Source of the DNA: Brenneria corticis
GTDB taxonomy: Bacteria; Pseudomonadota; Gammaproteobacteria; Enterobacterales; Enterobacteriaceae
Assembly: GCF_003115855.1 (NCBI RefSeq)
Contig: NZ_KZ819084.1
Location: forward strand, 1-64,000
DNA: 64,000 nt
Direction of reading: 5' to 3'
Shown piece by piece: positions 22,849 to 31,765 of the stretch; position 1 is the stretch's first letter, and every line of letters starts with the position of its first letter. The position numbers and the translations under genes are program-made. Under the pieces are notes generated by a model that was not told the origin of the DNA, searched no databases, and saw only the letters and a list, made by a program, of their open reading frames with translations.

Positions 22849-23914
22849 CAGCGAATACCTGGCGCAGCGCGGCGATCAGCCGCCGGTTATCGGCGGCGCT
22901 TTTGACGGCCACCCGGTAATGGTCGGCGGTCAGCCCCGGATAGTTGGCGCAGGAGCGGATAAGAATACGCCGTTCCAGCAACGCCTGTTGCAGATCGGTC
23001 CGCGGGCGCCGGCAGCGCAGAAAAATATAGTTGGCCGTCGGCCGCCAGACCTGCAGCTCGGGCATGGCGGCCAGCTCCCGGTAAAGCCACGCCTGCTGCT
23101 GCGCCAGCCAGCGGCGGGTGGCGGCGATATAGGGCGCGTCGTCCAGCACTATCTCTCCCGCCAGCGCGGCGAAGGCGTTGATGGTCCACGGCTCCCTCGA
23201 CCGCTTCATGGCAGCAACGGCCGCCCGGTCGCCGCTCGCCAGATAGCCGAGGCGCAGGCCGGGAATGGCGAAAAATTTGGTCAGCGAACGCAGGATATAC
23301 AGTTGGGGGAAGGCGGATAATTGCGGGATAAAGCCCGTTTCCCGCGGCAGAAAGTCGATAAAGGCCTCATCGATAATCAAGGCGGTATGGCGCAGTCGGC
23401 AGCGTTCGGCAACGGCCTGTAGCAGCCCGGCGTCCGGCATCAGTCCGGTGGGGTTATTTGGCGTGGCGATAAACAGGCAGTCGTAGCGGGCGTTGTCCAG
23501 CGCGTTCAGCAGCCGGGCGTCGGGTTGAAAACCGTCGGCTTCATCCATGGCGTAGTCGTCAATCTCACAGCCGACGCGCTGCAAGGCGCGCCGATATTCC
23601 GCAAATCCCGGCGTCAACAGTAACGCCCGCCGTGGGCGCAGGTATTGCACCACGGCATAAATCAGTTCGGTGGCGCCGTTTCCGGCGATAATATTGTCGG
23701 CGGCGCAGCCGTGAGCGCGGGCCAGCGCCGCGTGAAGCGCCCGATACGCCACGTCGGGATAACGCTCGGCGCGCTCAAGCTGGCCGACAATCGCGGTCTT
23801 CAGCGTGTCGGGCATCCCTAACGGATTGATATTGGCGCTGAAGTCAATAATCTCACCGGCATTCAGGCCGGTTTTTAACGCCATCTCCAGCACATTGCCG
23901 CCATGTTCGCTCAT
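22841..23914 (-). CDS. cobD: threonine-phosphate decarboxylase
   Basis: PLP enzyme that decarboxylates threonine-phosphate to (R)-1-amino-2-propanol phosphate for CbiB. It carries HGGNVLEMALKTG, FSANINPLGMP, the substrate/PLP segment TPNNPTGL and the Schiff-base lysine in LRSLTKFFAIPGLRLGYL. ATG at 23914 (MSEHGGN) gives 357 aa, near the family length; a TTG seven codons upstream (23935) is an alternative. It is followed by pduX with an 8-bp overlap and preceded by the alcohol dehydrogenase gene 99 bp away. No riboswitch precedes it. Confidence 0.92.
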   Translation of the reverse strand: MSEHGGNVLEMALKTGLNAGEIIDFSANINPLGMPDTLKTAIVGQLERAERYPDVAYRALHAALARAHGCAADNIIAGNGATELIYAVVQYLRPRRALLLTPGFAEYRRALQRVGCEIDDYAMDEADGFQPDARLLNALDNARYDCLFIATPNNPTGLMPDAGLLQAVAERCRLRHTALIIDEAFIDFLPRETGFIPQLSAFPQLYILRSLTKFFAIPGLRLGYLASGDRAAVAAMKRSREPWTINAFAALAGEIVLDDAPYIAATRRWLAQQQAWLYRELAAMPELQVWRPTANYIFLRCRRPRTDLQQALLERRILIRSCANYPGLTADHYRVAVKSAADNRRLIAALRQVFADG

Positions 23915-24013
23915 TACGCTCTGATATCCCTGCAATAACTGTGGATGTCAGCGTACCATAAGCGACGGAATGGCGGCTAGGTTGCCCGCGGCGCCGGAGC
24001 GGCGGGCGAGAGG

Positions 24014-25072
24014 TTAAAAGCTGGCTTTCAACGACGCGATATCGATAACAAAGCGGTAGTGCACGTCGCTTTTCAACATACGGTCATAGGCGGTGTTGAT
24101 GGACTGTATATCGATCATTTCAACGTCGCAGGTAATGCCGTGCTCGGCGCAGAAATCCAGCATTTCCTGCGTTTCCGCAATCCCGCCGATTAGCGAACCG
24201 GCGATCGACTTACGTCCCATCACCAGCGCGCCGCTGTGCACCGTCGGCTCAATGGGTTCAATCAGCCCCACCAGGATCAGCGTCCCGTCGCGTTTCAGCG
24301 TGCTCAGGTAGGGGTTAAGGTCGTGCTGCATCGGCACCGTATCCAGAATAATATCGAAGCGGTTGGCGACCTCCTTTAACTGCGCCTCATCGGTGGAGAT
24401 CACCACGTGGTCGGCTCCCAGACGGCGCGCTTCCTGCTCTTTGCCCGGCGAGCGGGTGAACAGCGTGACGTCCGCGCCCATCGCTTTGGCGAACTTCAGC
24501 CCCATATGACCCAGACCGCCGAGACCGACGACCGCCACCTTGTCCCCCGGCCCGACGTTCCAGTGCTTCAGCGGCGAGTAGGTGGTGATGCCGGCGCACA
24601 GCAGCGGCGCGGCGGATTTCATATCCAGCTTGTCGGACATGCGGAGCACGAACTTGTCCGACACCACAATCCGTTCCGAGTAGCCGCCGAAGGTCGGCAG
24701 GCCGTCGTGGCGATCAACGCCGCCGTAGGTGCCGGTCGGCCCTTCAACGCAGTACTGTTCCAGCCCATCTTCGCAGGCGTCGCAGCTTTGACAGGAGTCC
24801 ACCATACAGCCGACGCCGACCCAGTCGCCCTCTTTAAACTGCTCCACCAGCTTGCCGACGCTGACCACCTTGCCGACGATTTCATGACCGGGAACCACCG
24901 GATACCGGCTGTTTTTCCACTCGTTGCGCGCCATATGGATGTCGGAATGGCACACGCCGCAGTAGACGATATCGATCGTTACATCGTTGTCCCGCGGATC
25001 GCGGCGCACGAACTGATGGGGAACCAACGGGCTGCTCGCGTCGAGAGCAGCAAAGCCACGTATATTTTGCAT
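24014..25072 (-). CDS. zinc-dependent NAD(P) alcohol/aldehyde dehydrogenase (YahK/AdhC type)
   Basis: A 352-aa medium-chain dehydrogenase of the cinnamyl-alcohol-dehydrogenase/YahK group, usually NADPH-dependent aldehyde reductases. The catalytic-zinc ligand segment CGVCHSDIH and PGHEIVG, the structural-zinc four-cysteine loop (CQSCDACEDGLEQYC) and the nucleotide-binding VGLGGLGHMGLKFA are all present. ATG at 25072 follows GAGG. It is divergent from the cbi riboswitch and upstream of cobD on the same strand. A functional link with cobalamin is not evident. Confidence 0.88.
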   Translation of the reverse strand: MQNIRGFAALDASSPLVPHQFVRRDPRDNDVTIDIVYCGVCHSDIHMARNEWKNSRYPVVPGHEIVGKVVSVGKLVEQFKEGDWVGVGCMVDSCQSCDACEDGLEQYCVEGPTGTYGGVDRHDGLPTFGGYSERIVVSDKFVLRMSDKLDMKSAAPLLCAGITTYSPLKHWNVGPGDKVAVVGLGGLGHMGLKFAKAMGADVTLFTRSPGKEQEARRLGADHVVISTDEAQLKEVANRFDIILDTVPMQHDLNPYLSTLKRDGTLILVGLIEPIEPTVHSGALVMGRKSIAGSLIGGIAETQEMLDFCAEHGITCDVEMIDIQSINTAYDRMLKSDVHYRFVIDIASLKASF

Positions 25073-25250
25073 TGCAATTTTCCTCTTTGTTTTTGCACCA
25101 TATCAAGAGATCGAATTGAAAACTCAGTATGATCTGGCGGTAATGATTCACGTAATTTAGCCAACAGCCGGGTCAACAAGCATCTCCGAGCCTGTGCTGA
25201 GTGAGTAAAGTAATAAATAGTAAGATAAACAGCAAAAATACAATTATCGC

Positions 25251-25480
25251 CGTCAGGTGAATGTCGCGATGGGCATCAGAGCCGTTGACGCGCCGGAGTT
25301 GTGGTATTGGACCCGCCGCGTCGCCAGTTAGTTCAATGATAACCCATTACGATCGGGAAGGAGGTGCAAATCCTCCGCAGCCCCCGCTGCTGTGATGCCG
25401 ACGAACCCGTTAATACCACTGATCGACCGATCGGGAAGGAGCGGGGGAGGATGACGCAGAGCCAGAAGACCGACCTGACG
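25251..25480 (+). promoter_or_regulatory. cobalamin riboswitch
   Basis: An AdoCbl-type aptamer. P1 pairs CGTCAGGT (25251-25258) with ACCTGACG (25473-25480). Internal landmarks are the conserved GGTGCAAATCCTCC-type segment near 25373, GCTGCTGTGATGCCGACGA, the CGGGAAGGAGCGGGGGAGGATGACGC arm (quoted in parts) and the B12 box AGCCAGAAGACC (25460-25471). It controls the cbi/cob operon: ligand binding should repress cbiA expression. The remaining gap from the divergent adh start, 25073-25250, is the promoter region. Confidence 0.93.
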
Positions 25481-25615
25481 ATAACGCCCGCAGCCACCGG
25501 CGTTAACGGCGATTCAACTCTTTCGGCGGGAAATGAGTTGTCATCCGATACGCGCGGCGGCGGCGTTGCGTGTCCCGTTGACAGCGGATTTCCCGGCCGG
25601 CACGTCGGGATTCAT

Positions 25616-27028
25616 ATGCCATGTTCAGATAAACAAGGGCCAGGTAGCCAAGGGCCGGGTAAAAAAGCGTTTGTTATTGCCGGCACCGGCAGCGGCTGCG
25701 GTAAAACCACCGTGACGCTGGGGATCCTGCGGGCGCTGATGCAGCGCGGATTAGCGGTACAGCCGTTTAAAATCGGGCCGGACTATCTGGACAGCGGCTG
25801 GCACAGCGCCGTGTGCGGGGTGACGTCGCGCAATCTGGACGCCTTTATGCTCCCGGCGGCAACGCTCAACGGTCTGTATAAACAGCATATCCGCCGCGCG
25901 GACGTGGCGGTAATCGAAGGGGTAATGGGGCTGTACGACGGCTACGGCACCGATCCCGACTATTGCAGCAGCGCGGCGATGGCGAAACAGCTGGGCTGTC
26001 CGGTGATTTTGCTGGTGGACGGCAAGGCGGTGTCCACCTCGGCGGCGGCCACCGTGATGGGCTTTTGCCGTTTCGATCCGGCGCTGAATATCGCCGGCGT
26101 GATTGTTAACCGCGTTAACTCGGCGGGGCACTATGAGCTGCTGCGTCACGCTATCGAGCGCTACTGCGCCATTCCGGTGCTGGGCCGCCTGCCGGTGATG
26201 GAGGACGTGGCGCTGCCTTCCCGCCACCTCGGCCTTATCCCCGCCCAGGAACAGCCCCATGACGACCTGCGCTGGCAACGTCTGGCCCGGCAGGTGGAGC
26301 AGACCGTTGATCTCGACCGCCTGCTGGCGCTGAGCGCCGTCGCCGCCTTGCCGGAGGGGGAGCCGCCGGCGTTGCCGGACCCCGCGTTGGCGGACGGTCT
26401 GACGCTGGCGCTGGCGGACGACGAAGCCTTCAACTTCTACTACCAGGATAATCTCGACCTGCTGGAGCAGGCCGGGGTGCGCCTGCGCCGTTTTAGCCCG
26501 CTGCACGACCGCCAACTTCCGGATTGCCAGATGATCTATATCGGCGGCGGTTACCCGGAGATCCACGCCGCGCGGCTCGCCGCCAATACCTCGATGCATG
26601 CCGCCCTGCGGGATGCCCACCGCCGGCGGATCCCGCTGTACGCCGAGTGCGGCGGACTAATGTATCTGGGCGACGAACTGATCGACACCGACGGCCGACG
26701 GCACGCAATGGCGGGCATTCTGCCCGGCGTAAGCCGCATGGGAAAACGGCTGACCCGTTTTGGTTACTGTGAGGCGCAGGCCGGCCGCGACACCTTATTG
26801 GCCGCCCGCGGCGAGGTGCTGCGCGGCCACGAGTTTCATTACTCCGATTTTTCCACTTCGCTGCCGCCGGCCTTCGACTGCGCCAAATGGCGCGACGGCG
26901 CGGTGGTCCAGCGCTGGCAGGGCGGTTACCAGCTCGACCAGACCTGCGCCAGCTATCTGCATCTGCATTTCGCCCAGCGGCCGGGATTGCTGAACCGCTG
27001 GCTTGGCCGCGCCAGGAGCTGCCTATGA
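25616..27028 (+). CDS. cbiA: cobyrinic acid a,c-diamide synthase
   Basis: ATP- and glutamine-dependent amidation of the a and c side chains of cobyrinic acid. P-loop-like GTGSGCGKTT at residues 23-32 of the chosen start, LVDGKAVSTSAAATV, and the glutamine amidotransferase nucleophile in YAECGGLMYLG. The start is inferred: ATG 25616 gives 470 aa. Open frame continues upstream to 25364, but that part lies within the riboswitch and is unlike CbiA; the ribosome site here is only a weak GGGA. The stop overlaps the cbiB start (ATGA). First gene of the operon. Confidence 0.93.
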   Translation: MPCSDKQGPGSQGPGKKAFVIAGTGSGCGKTTVTLGILRALMQRGLAVQPFKIGPDYLDSGWHSAVCGVTSRNLDAFMLPAATLNGLYKQHIRRADVAVIEGVMGLYDGYGTDPDYCSSAAMAKQLGCPVILLVDGKAVSTSAAATVMGFCRFDPALNIAGVIVNRVNSAGHYELLRHAIERYCAIPVLGRLPVMEDVALPSRHLGLIPAQEQPHDDLRWQRLARQVEQTVDLDRLLALSAVAALPEGEPPALPDPALADGLTLALADDEAFNFYYQDNLDLLEQAGVRLRRFSPLHDRQLPDCQMIYIGGGYPEIHAARLAANTSMHAALRDAHRRRIPLYAECGGLMYLGDELIDTDGRRHAMAGILPGVSRMGKRLTRFGYCEAQAGRDTLLAARGEVLRGHEFHYSDFSTSLPPAFDCAKWRDGAVVQRWQGGYQLDQTCASYLHLHFAQRPGLLNRWLGRARSCL

Positions 27029-27993
27029 GCGCCGTCGCCGCCTGGTTTTGCGCCTATTTGCTCGACTGCTGGCTGGGGGACCCGCCCCATTGGCCGCATC
27101 CGGTGCGCTGGATCGGCCAGCTGATTTCCTGGCTGCAGCGCGGCATTCGCGCCCGCTGTCGCGGCGAACGGGCGCTGAGGATCGGCGGCGGAGTGCTGTG
27201 GCTGGCGGTGGTCGGGGCGACCGGCGCGCTGAGCTGGGGCGTTTTGGCGCTGCTGACGGCGCTCCATCCGTGGCTCGGCTGGCTGGCGCAGGTGTGGATG
27301 ATTTACACCCTGCTGGCGGGGCGCTGCCTGAGCGACGCCGCGCTGGCGGTGCACCGGGCATTGCGCCACGGCACGCTGGAAGAAAGCCGCCGCCAGCTGT
27401 CGTGGATCGTGGGGCGGGACACCGCGCGGCTTGAAAAACCGCAGATAACCCGCGCCGTGGTGGAAACCGTGGCGGAGAACAGCGTCGACGGGGTGATCGC
27501 GCCGCTGTTTTACCTGCTGCTCGGCGGCGCGCCGCTGGCGATGGCCTACAAGGCGGTGAATACCCTCGACTCCATGGTGGGCTACAAAAACGCCCAATAC
27601 CGCGCCATCGGCTATGTGTCCGCCCGGATGGACGACCTGGCCAATCTGCTGCCGGCGCGGCTGAGCTGGCTGCTGCTGAGCGCCGCCGCCTGGCTGCTGC
27701 GCGCCGACTATCGCCAGGCATGGCGCATCGGCTGGCGCGATCGCCGTCAGCACGCCAGCCCCAACTGCGCCTGGCCGGAAGCCACCGTGGCCGGAGCGCT
27801 GGGCGTGCGGCTGGGCGGTCCCAATAACTATTTCGGCGCGCGGGTGGAGAAACCCTGGATAGGCGATGCGCGCCGGGAGATCGCGCTGGATGATATCCCG
27901 CGCAGCATCCAACTGATGCAGGTCGCCTCGTTGCTGGCGCTGCTGCTGTTTAGCGGCGTCCATCTTCTGCTGACGGCCGCATGGACGGCATAG
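27025..27993 (+). CDS. cbiB: adenosylcobinamide-phosphate synthase (inner membrane)
   Basis: Attaches aminopropanol phosphate (from PduX/CobD) to adenosylcobyric acid. It is a polytopic inner-membrane protein of 322 aa, with LLDCWLGDPPHWPHPVRWIG at the N terminus, ETVAENSVDGVIAPLFY mid-protein and AYKAVNTLDSMVGYKN, all conserved in CbiB/CobD1. ATG 27025 overlaps the cbiA stop by four bases; an upstream frame from 26887 is inside cbiA and rejected. Confidence 0.93.
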   Translation: MSAVAAWFCAYLLDCWLGDPPHWPHPVRWIGQLISWLQRGIRARCRGERALRIGGGVLWLAVVGATGALSWGVLALLTALHPWLGWLAQVWMIYTLLAGRCLSDAALAVHRALRHGTLEESRRQLSWIVGRDTARLEKPQITRAVVETVAENSVDGVIAPLFYLLLGGAPLAMAYKAVNTLDSMVGYKNAQYRAIGYVSARMDDLANLLPARLSWLLLSAAAWLLRADYRQAWRIGWRDRRQHASPNCAWPEATVAGALGVRLGGPNNYFGARVEKPWIGDARREIALDDIPRSIQLMQVASLLALLLFSGVHLLLTAAWTA

Positions 27994-28009
27994 AACAAGG
28001 AACAGGCTG

Positions 28010-28642
28010 ATGACTTACCTCCGGCATCCGCAACGGATTGAGCAGCAAAGCATGGCGATTATCAGCGACATTATCGCCCGCGAGCGTCCGGACTATCGTT
28101 TCGCGGATGCGGCGCAGGAAGCGGTGATCAAACGAGTAATCCACACTACCGCGGATTTCGACTGGCTGGATGTGCTGTGGTTTGCGCCGCAGGCGCTGAC
28201 GCGCATCGCCGACGGCCTGCGCGCCGGCTGCGTGCTCTATACCGATACCACCATGGCGCTGTCGGGGATCAATAAAACCCTGCTGGCGCGGCTGGGCTGC
28301 GAATGCCGCTGCTTTATCAGCGATCCACGGGTGGTGGCGCGGGCGCAGGCGGAAAGCATCACCCGTTCGATGGCGGCGGTGGATATCGCGCTGGATGAGC
28401 CGGGGGACAAGCTGTTCGTTTTCGGCAACGCGCCGACCGCGCTGTTCCGCTTATTGGAACGGCAGGCGTCGCCGCTGGCGGTAATCGGCGTGCCGGTGGG
28501 ATTCGTCGGCGCGGCGGAGTCGAAAGAAGCGCTGATGCGCAGCGGGCTGCCGTGCATCGCCGCGGCGGGGCGCAAAGGGGGCAGCAACGTGGCGGCGGCG
28601 ATCGTTAACGCCATTTTGTACCGTATCCGGGAGACGCTGTGA
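28010..28642 (+). CDS. cbiC: cobalt-precorrin-8 methylmutase
   Basis: Moves the C11 methyl to C12, producing cobyrinic acid from cobalt-precorrin-8. The 210 aa are full length; hallmarks are IEQQSMAIISDII, VIKRVIHTTADFDW with the catalytic His, the DTTMALSGINK segment and VGFVGAAESKEAL. ATG at 28010 is preceded by AAGGAA. It starts 16 bp after cbiB and overlaps cbiD by four bases. Confidence 0.95.
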   Translation: MTYLRHPQRIEQQSMAIISDIIARERPDYRFADAAQEAVIKRVIHTTADFDWLDVLWFAPQALTRIADGLRAGCVLYTDTTMALSGINKTLLARLGCECRCFISDPRVVARAQAESITRSMAAVDIALDEPGDKLFVFGNAPTALFRLLERQASPLAVIGVPVGFVGAAESKEALMRSGLPCIAAAGRKGGSNVAAAIVNAILYRIRETL

Positions 28643-29805
28643 AAAACCATCATCCAAACTCCGATCCACAAAATTCCGGCGCGCGGCTGGATACGGTGTG
28701 GCACAAGGGCAGGCAGTACCGTAAAGGTTACACCACCGGCTCCTGCGCCACCGCCGCGGCGAAAGTGGCGGCGCTGATGGCGCTGCGCCAGCAGGTGATC
28801 GATCAGATCTCCATCGTCACCCCCTCCGGCGTCACGCTCTATCTCAACGTGGAGCAGCCGCTGATTGAAGGCCAATGCGCCACGGCGGCGATCCGCAAGG
28901 ACGGCGGCGACGACGTGGACGCCACCCACGGCATGCTGATCTTTGCCCGGGTGACCCTGTGCGAGCACGGGGACATCCATATCCGCGGCGGTGAAGGCGT
29001 CGGCACCGTGACCCGCAAAGGCATCGGCCTGCCGGTGGGCGCCCCGGCGATCAACCGCACCCCGCTGCAAACCATCGAAGCCGGCGTCCGTGAGGCTATC
29101 GGCCCGGCGCGCGGCGCGGAAGTAGAGATTTTTGCCCCGGAAGGGGAGGCGCGGGCCGAAAAAACCTACAACGCGCGGCTGGGAATTGTCGGCGGCATTT
29201 CCATTATCGGCACCACCGGTATCGTCACGCCGATGTCGGAAGAGAGCTGGAAGCGCTCGCTGGCGCTGGAGCTGGAAATGAAGCGCGCCGCCGGCGAGGA
29301 CAGGGTCATTCTGGTGCCCGGCAACCACGGCGAGCGCTTTGTGCGCGAGCAGCTGGGCCTCGACGCGCAGCGGGTGGTGACCATGAGCAACTTTGTCGGC
29401 TACATGTTGCAGGAAGCGGTGCGGCTGGGCTTTCGCCAGGTGACGCTGATCGGTCATCCCGGCAAGCTGGTGAAAGTGGCGGCCGGCATTTTTCACACCC
29501 ACAGCCATATCGCCGACGGGCGGATGGAAACCCTGATCGCCCATCTGGCCCTGATGGGGGCGCCGCATGATTTATTGCTGGCGGTAAATCGGTGCGACAC
29601 CACCGAGGCGGCGATGGAGCTGATCGCCGAGCGCGGCTTTCAGGCGGTGTACCCGCGTCTGGCGCAGCGGATTTGCCAGCGGGTGGACGAAATGCTGCGT
29701 TTCTCCGCCGCGCCGCCGCGCGTCGATGCCGTGTTGTTCGCTTTCGATAATAGCGTGCTGGGAACCAACCGCCCGCTGCCTGAGATTCTGGAGGCGCTGC
29801 GATGA
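28639..29805 (+). CDS. cbiD: cobalt-precorrin-5B C1-methyltransferase
   Basis: SAM-dependent C1 methylation of cobalt-precorrin-5B. The 388 aa contain KGYTTGSCATAAAKVAALMAL, split by its GSCA core, GEGVGTVTRKGIGLPVG, IIGTTGIVTPMSEE and GHPGKLVKVAAGIFHTHS. Translation starts at GTG 28639, coupled to the cbiC stop, with a 12-residue N-terminal extension before the conserved region. Ends overlapping cbiE by four bases. Confidence 0.95.
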   Translation: MKNHHPNSDPQNSGARLDTVWHKGRQYRKGYTTGSCATAAAKVAALMALRQQVIDQISIVTPSGVTLYLNVEQPLIEGQCATAAIRKDGGDDVDATHGMLIFARVTLCEHGDIHIRGGEGVGTVTRKGIGLPVGAPAINRTPLQTIEAGVREAIGPARGAEVEIFAPEGEARAEKTYNARLGIVGGISIIGTTGIVTPMSEESWKRSLALELEMKRAAGEDRVILVPGNHGERFVREQLGLDAQRVVTMSNFVGYMLQEAVRLGFRQVTLIGHPGKLVKVAAGIFHTHSHIADGRMETLIAHLALMGAPHDLLLAVNRCDTTEAAMELIAERGFQAVYPRLAQRICQRVDEMLRFSAAPPRVDAVLFAFDNSVLGTNRPLPEILEALR

Positions 29806-30404
29806 TCGTGGTGGTGGGCATCGGGCCCGGCGCGCTGGCGCATCTGACGCCGGAGGCGCAGCGGGAGATTGAGCGCGCCGAGGTATTGGTGGGCGGCGCC
29901 CGGCATCTGGCGCTGTTTCCCGCTTTCGCCGGCGTTACCCGGCGGCTGGACGCCGATCTGCCCGCGCTGGCGGCGTGGCTCGACGGGCAAAAGCATCGCC
30001 GAGTGGTGGTGCTGGCCTCCGGCGATCCGCTGCTGTACGGCATCGGCAAGCTGCTGTGCGCCCATTTCAGCCCGGCCGACCTGCGCCTGGCGCCCGGCAT
30101 CAGCGCGGTGCAATACCTCTGTTCCCGCGCGGCGCTGGATATGAACGATCTCTACCTTACCAGCAGCCACGGCCGCGAACCGGATTTCGACTGGATTTTA
30201 CAGCATGACAAGGTGGCGATGGTGACCGACGGACGCATCGGGCCGCGCGCCATTGCCGACGCCATCCTGCAACGCCGGCTCGCCCGCACGCTGATTATCG
30301 GCGAGAACCTCTCCCTGCCGGATGAGCGCATCCATCGTCTGCAACCGCAGGAGGTGGCGCAACGTTATGACATGAATGTGGTGGTGATCCTCAATGAAAG
30401 ATGA
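29802..30404 (+). CDS. cbiE: cobalt-precorrin-7 C5-methyltransferase
   Basis: SAM-dependent methylase of the tetrapyrrole methylase family acting at C5. The 200 aa begin with the family's VVGIGPGALAHLTPEA, followed by LASGDPLLYGIGKLL and APGISAVQYLCSR, then LTSSHGR. It is a separate protein here, not fused with CbiT as in CobL, and overlaps cbiT by 11 bp. Confidence 0.94.
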   Translation: MIVVVGIGPGALAHLTPEAQREIERAEVLVGGARHLALFPAFAGVTRRLDADLPALAAWLDGQKHRRVVVLASGDPLLYGIGKLLCAHFSPADLRLAPGISAVQYLCSRAALDMNDLYLTSSHGREPDFDWILQHDKVAMVTDGRIGPRAIADAILQRRLARTLIIGENLSLPDERIHRLQPQEVAQRYDMNVVVILNER

Positions 30405-30963
30405 AGAATTTTTACGCGGCCAGCGCGTCCCGATGACCAAAGAGCCGGTGCGCTTACTGGCGCTGGAGCGACTGGAACTGGAGGAGGCCGCGTTGCTGAT
30501 TGACGTCGGCGCCGGAACCGGCAGCGTGGCGCTGGAGGCGGCGCGGCGTTTTCCCCGACTTCGGGTCGCGGCGATTGAACGCAATGCGGCGGCGCTGGCG
30601 CTGATTGAGGAAAATTGCCGACGCCTCGGCTGCCGCAACGTGGAGATTATCCCCGGCGTCGCGCCGTTGCCGCTGGAGGTGACGGCGGATGCGGTGTTTA
30701 TCGGCGGCAGCGGCGGCCGGCTCACCGCGCTGATTGACTGGGCGCTGGCGCATCTGCGCCCCGGCGGCCGTCTGGTGCTGACCTTTATCCTGCTGGATAA
30801 CCTCAATCAGGCGCTGTCGCATTTGGGGCAACTGCCGGTGAGCGCGCTGGAATGCGCGCAGTTACAGGTTTCCGCGCTGACGCCGCTGGGCGACGGCCGT
30901 TATTTTAAACCGGCCAACCCGACCTATCTTATTTCTTGCCGCAAGGAGGCAAACCATGCTTGA
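30394..30963 (+). CDS. cbiT: cobalt-precorrin-6B C15-methyltransferase (decarboxylating)
   Basis: Methylates C15 and decarboxylates the C12 acetate. The 189 aa show the MTKEPVRLLALERL substrate segment and a class I SAM-methyltransferase fold with IDVGAGTGSVALEAAR (about 34-49). Overlaps with cbiE (11 bp) and cbiF (8 bp) indicate translational coupling. Confidence 0.94.
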   Translation: MKDEEFLRGQRVPMTKEPVRLLALERLELEEAALLIDVGAGTGSVALEAARRFPRLRVAAIERNAAALALIEENCRRLGCRNVEIIPGVAPLPLEVTADAVFIGGSGGRLTALIDWALAHLRPGGRLVLTFILLDNLNQALSHLGQLPVSALECAQLQVSALTPLGDGRYFKPANPTYLISCRKEANHA

Positions 30964-31765
30964 ACAGGTAGAAATCACGCCAGACGTGAGCAACGCCAAA
31001 AACTTTGATGCCCGCAAGGTGTGGTTCGTGGGCGCCGGACCCGGCGACCGCGAATTGATTACGCTGCAAGGCTATCGCCTGTTGCAGCAGGCGGACGTGG
31101 TGATCTACGCCGGGTCGCTGATTAATACCGAATTGCTCGACTACTGCTCGCCGCAGGCGGAATGCCACGACAGCGCCGCGCTGGCGCTGGGCGAAATCGT
31201 CGCGCTGATGGTGAAAGGCGTGCGCGCCGGCAAGCTGGTGGTGCGGCTGCAAACCGGCGATCTCTCGCTTTATGGATCGATTCGCGAACAGGGGGAGGCG
31301 CTGGCGCAACAGGATATCGGCTTCGTTTCGGTGCCGGGCGTCAGCGCGTTTCTGGGGGCGGCCGCCCAGCTCGGGGTGGAATACACCGTGCCGCAAGTGT
31401 CGCAGAGCCTGATTATCACTCGTATTGAGGGGCGCACGCCGATGCCGCCGCTGGAGCAGTTGGAGGCGTTCGCCGCGCACCAAACCTCGATGGCGATTTT
31501 CCTGTCGGTGCAGAATATCGACGGCGTGGCGTCACGGCTGATCGCCGGCGGCTACCCGGCAACCACGCCGGCGGCGGTGGTGTATAAGGCCACCTGGCCG
31601 GAAAGCCGCACGGTGCGCGGCACGCTGGCGGATATCGCCGGACAGGTGCGCGCCGCCGCCATCCACAAAACCGCGCTGATTTTGGTGGGCGCCTTTCTCG
31701 GCGATGAGTACCACTACTCCAGGCTCTATGACGCGGAGTTTAGCCATGAATACCGTCCGGCCTGA
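30956..31765 (+). CDS. cbiF: cobalt-precorrin-4 C11-methyltransferase
   Basis: SAM-dependent C11 methylation. The 269-aa protein carries VWFVGAGPGDRELITLQGYR, split at GPGD, VIYAGSLINTELL, RLQTGDLSLYGSIREQ and PGVSAFLGAAAQLG, all standard for CbiF. ATG at 30956 with AAGGAGG upstream gives an N-terminal tail about a dozen residues longer than the Salmonella protein. Overlaps cbiG by 20 bp. Confidence 0.95.
   Translation: MLEQVEITPDVSNAKNFDARKVWFVGAGPGDRELITLQGYRLLQQADVVIYAGSLINTELLDYCSPQAECHDSAALALGEIVALMVKGVRAGKLVVRLQTGDLSLYGSIREQGEALAQQDIGFVSVPGVSAFLGAAAQLGVEYTVPQVSQSLIITRIEGRTPMPPLEQLEAFAAHQTSMAIFLSVQNIDGVASRLIAGGYPATTPAAVVYKATWPESRTVRGTLADIAGQVRAAAIHKTALILVGAFLGDEYHYSRLYDAEFSHEYRPA

Noticed and set aside
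25364..25615. Extended cbiA reading frame starting in the leader
   Set aside because: This stretch forms the 3' half of the cobalamin riboswitch and the spacer; the extra residues are not like CbiA.
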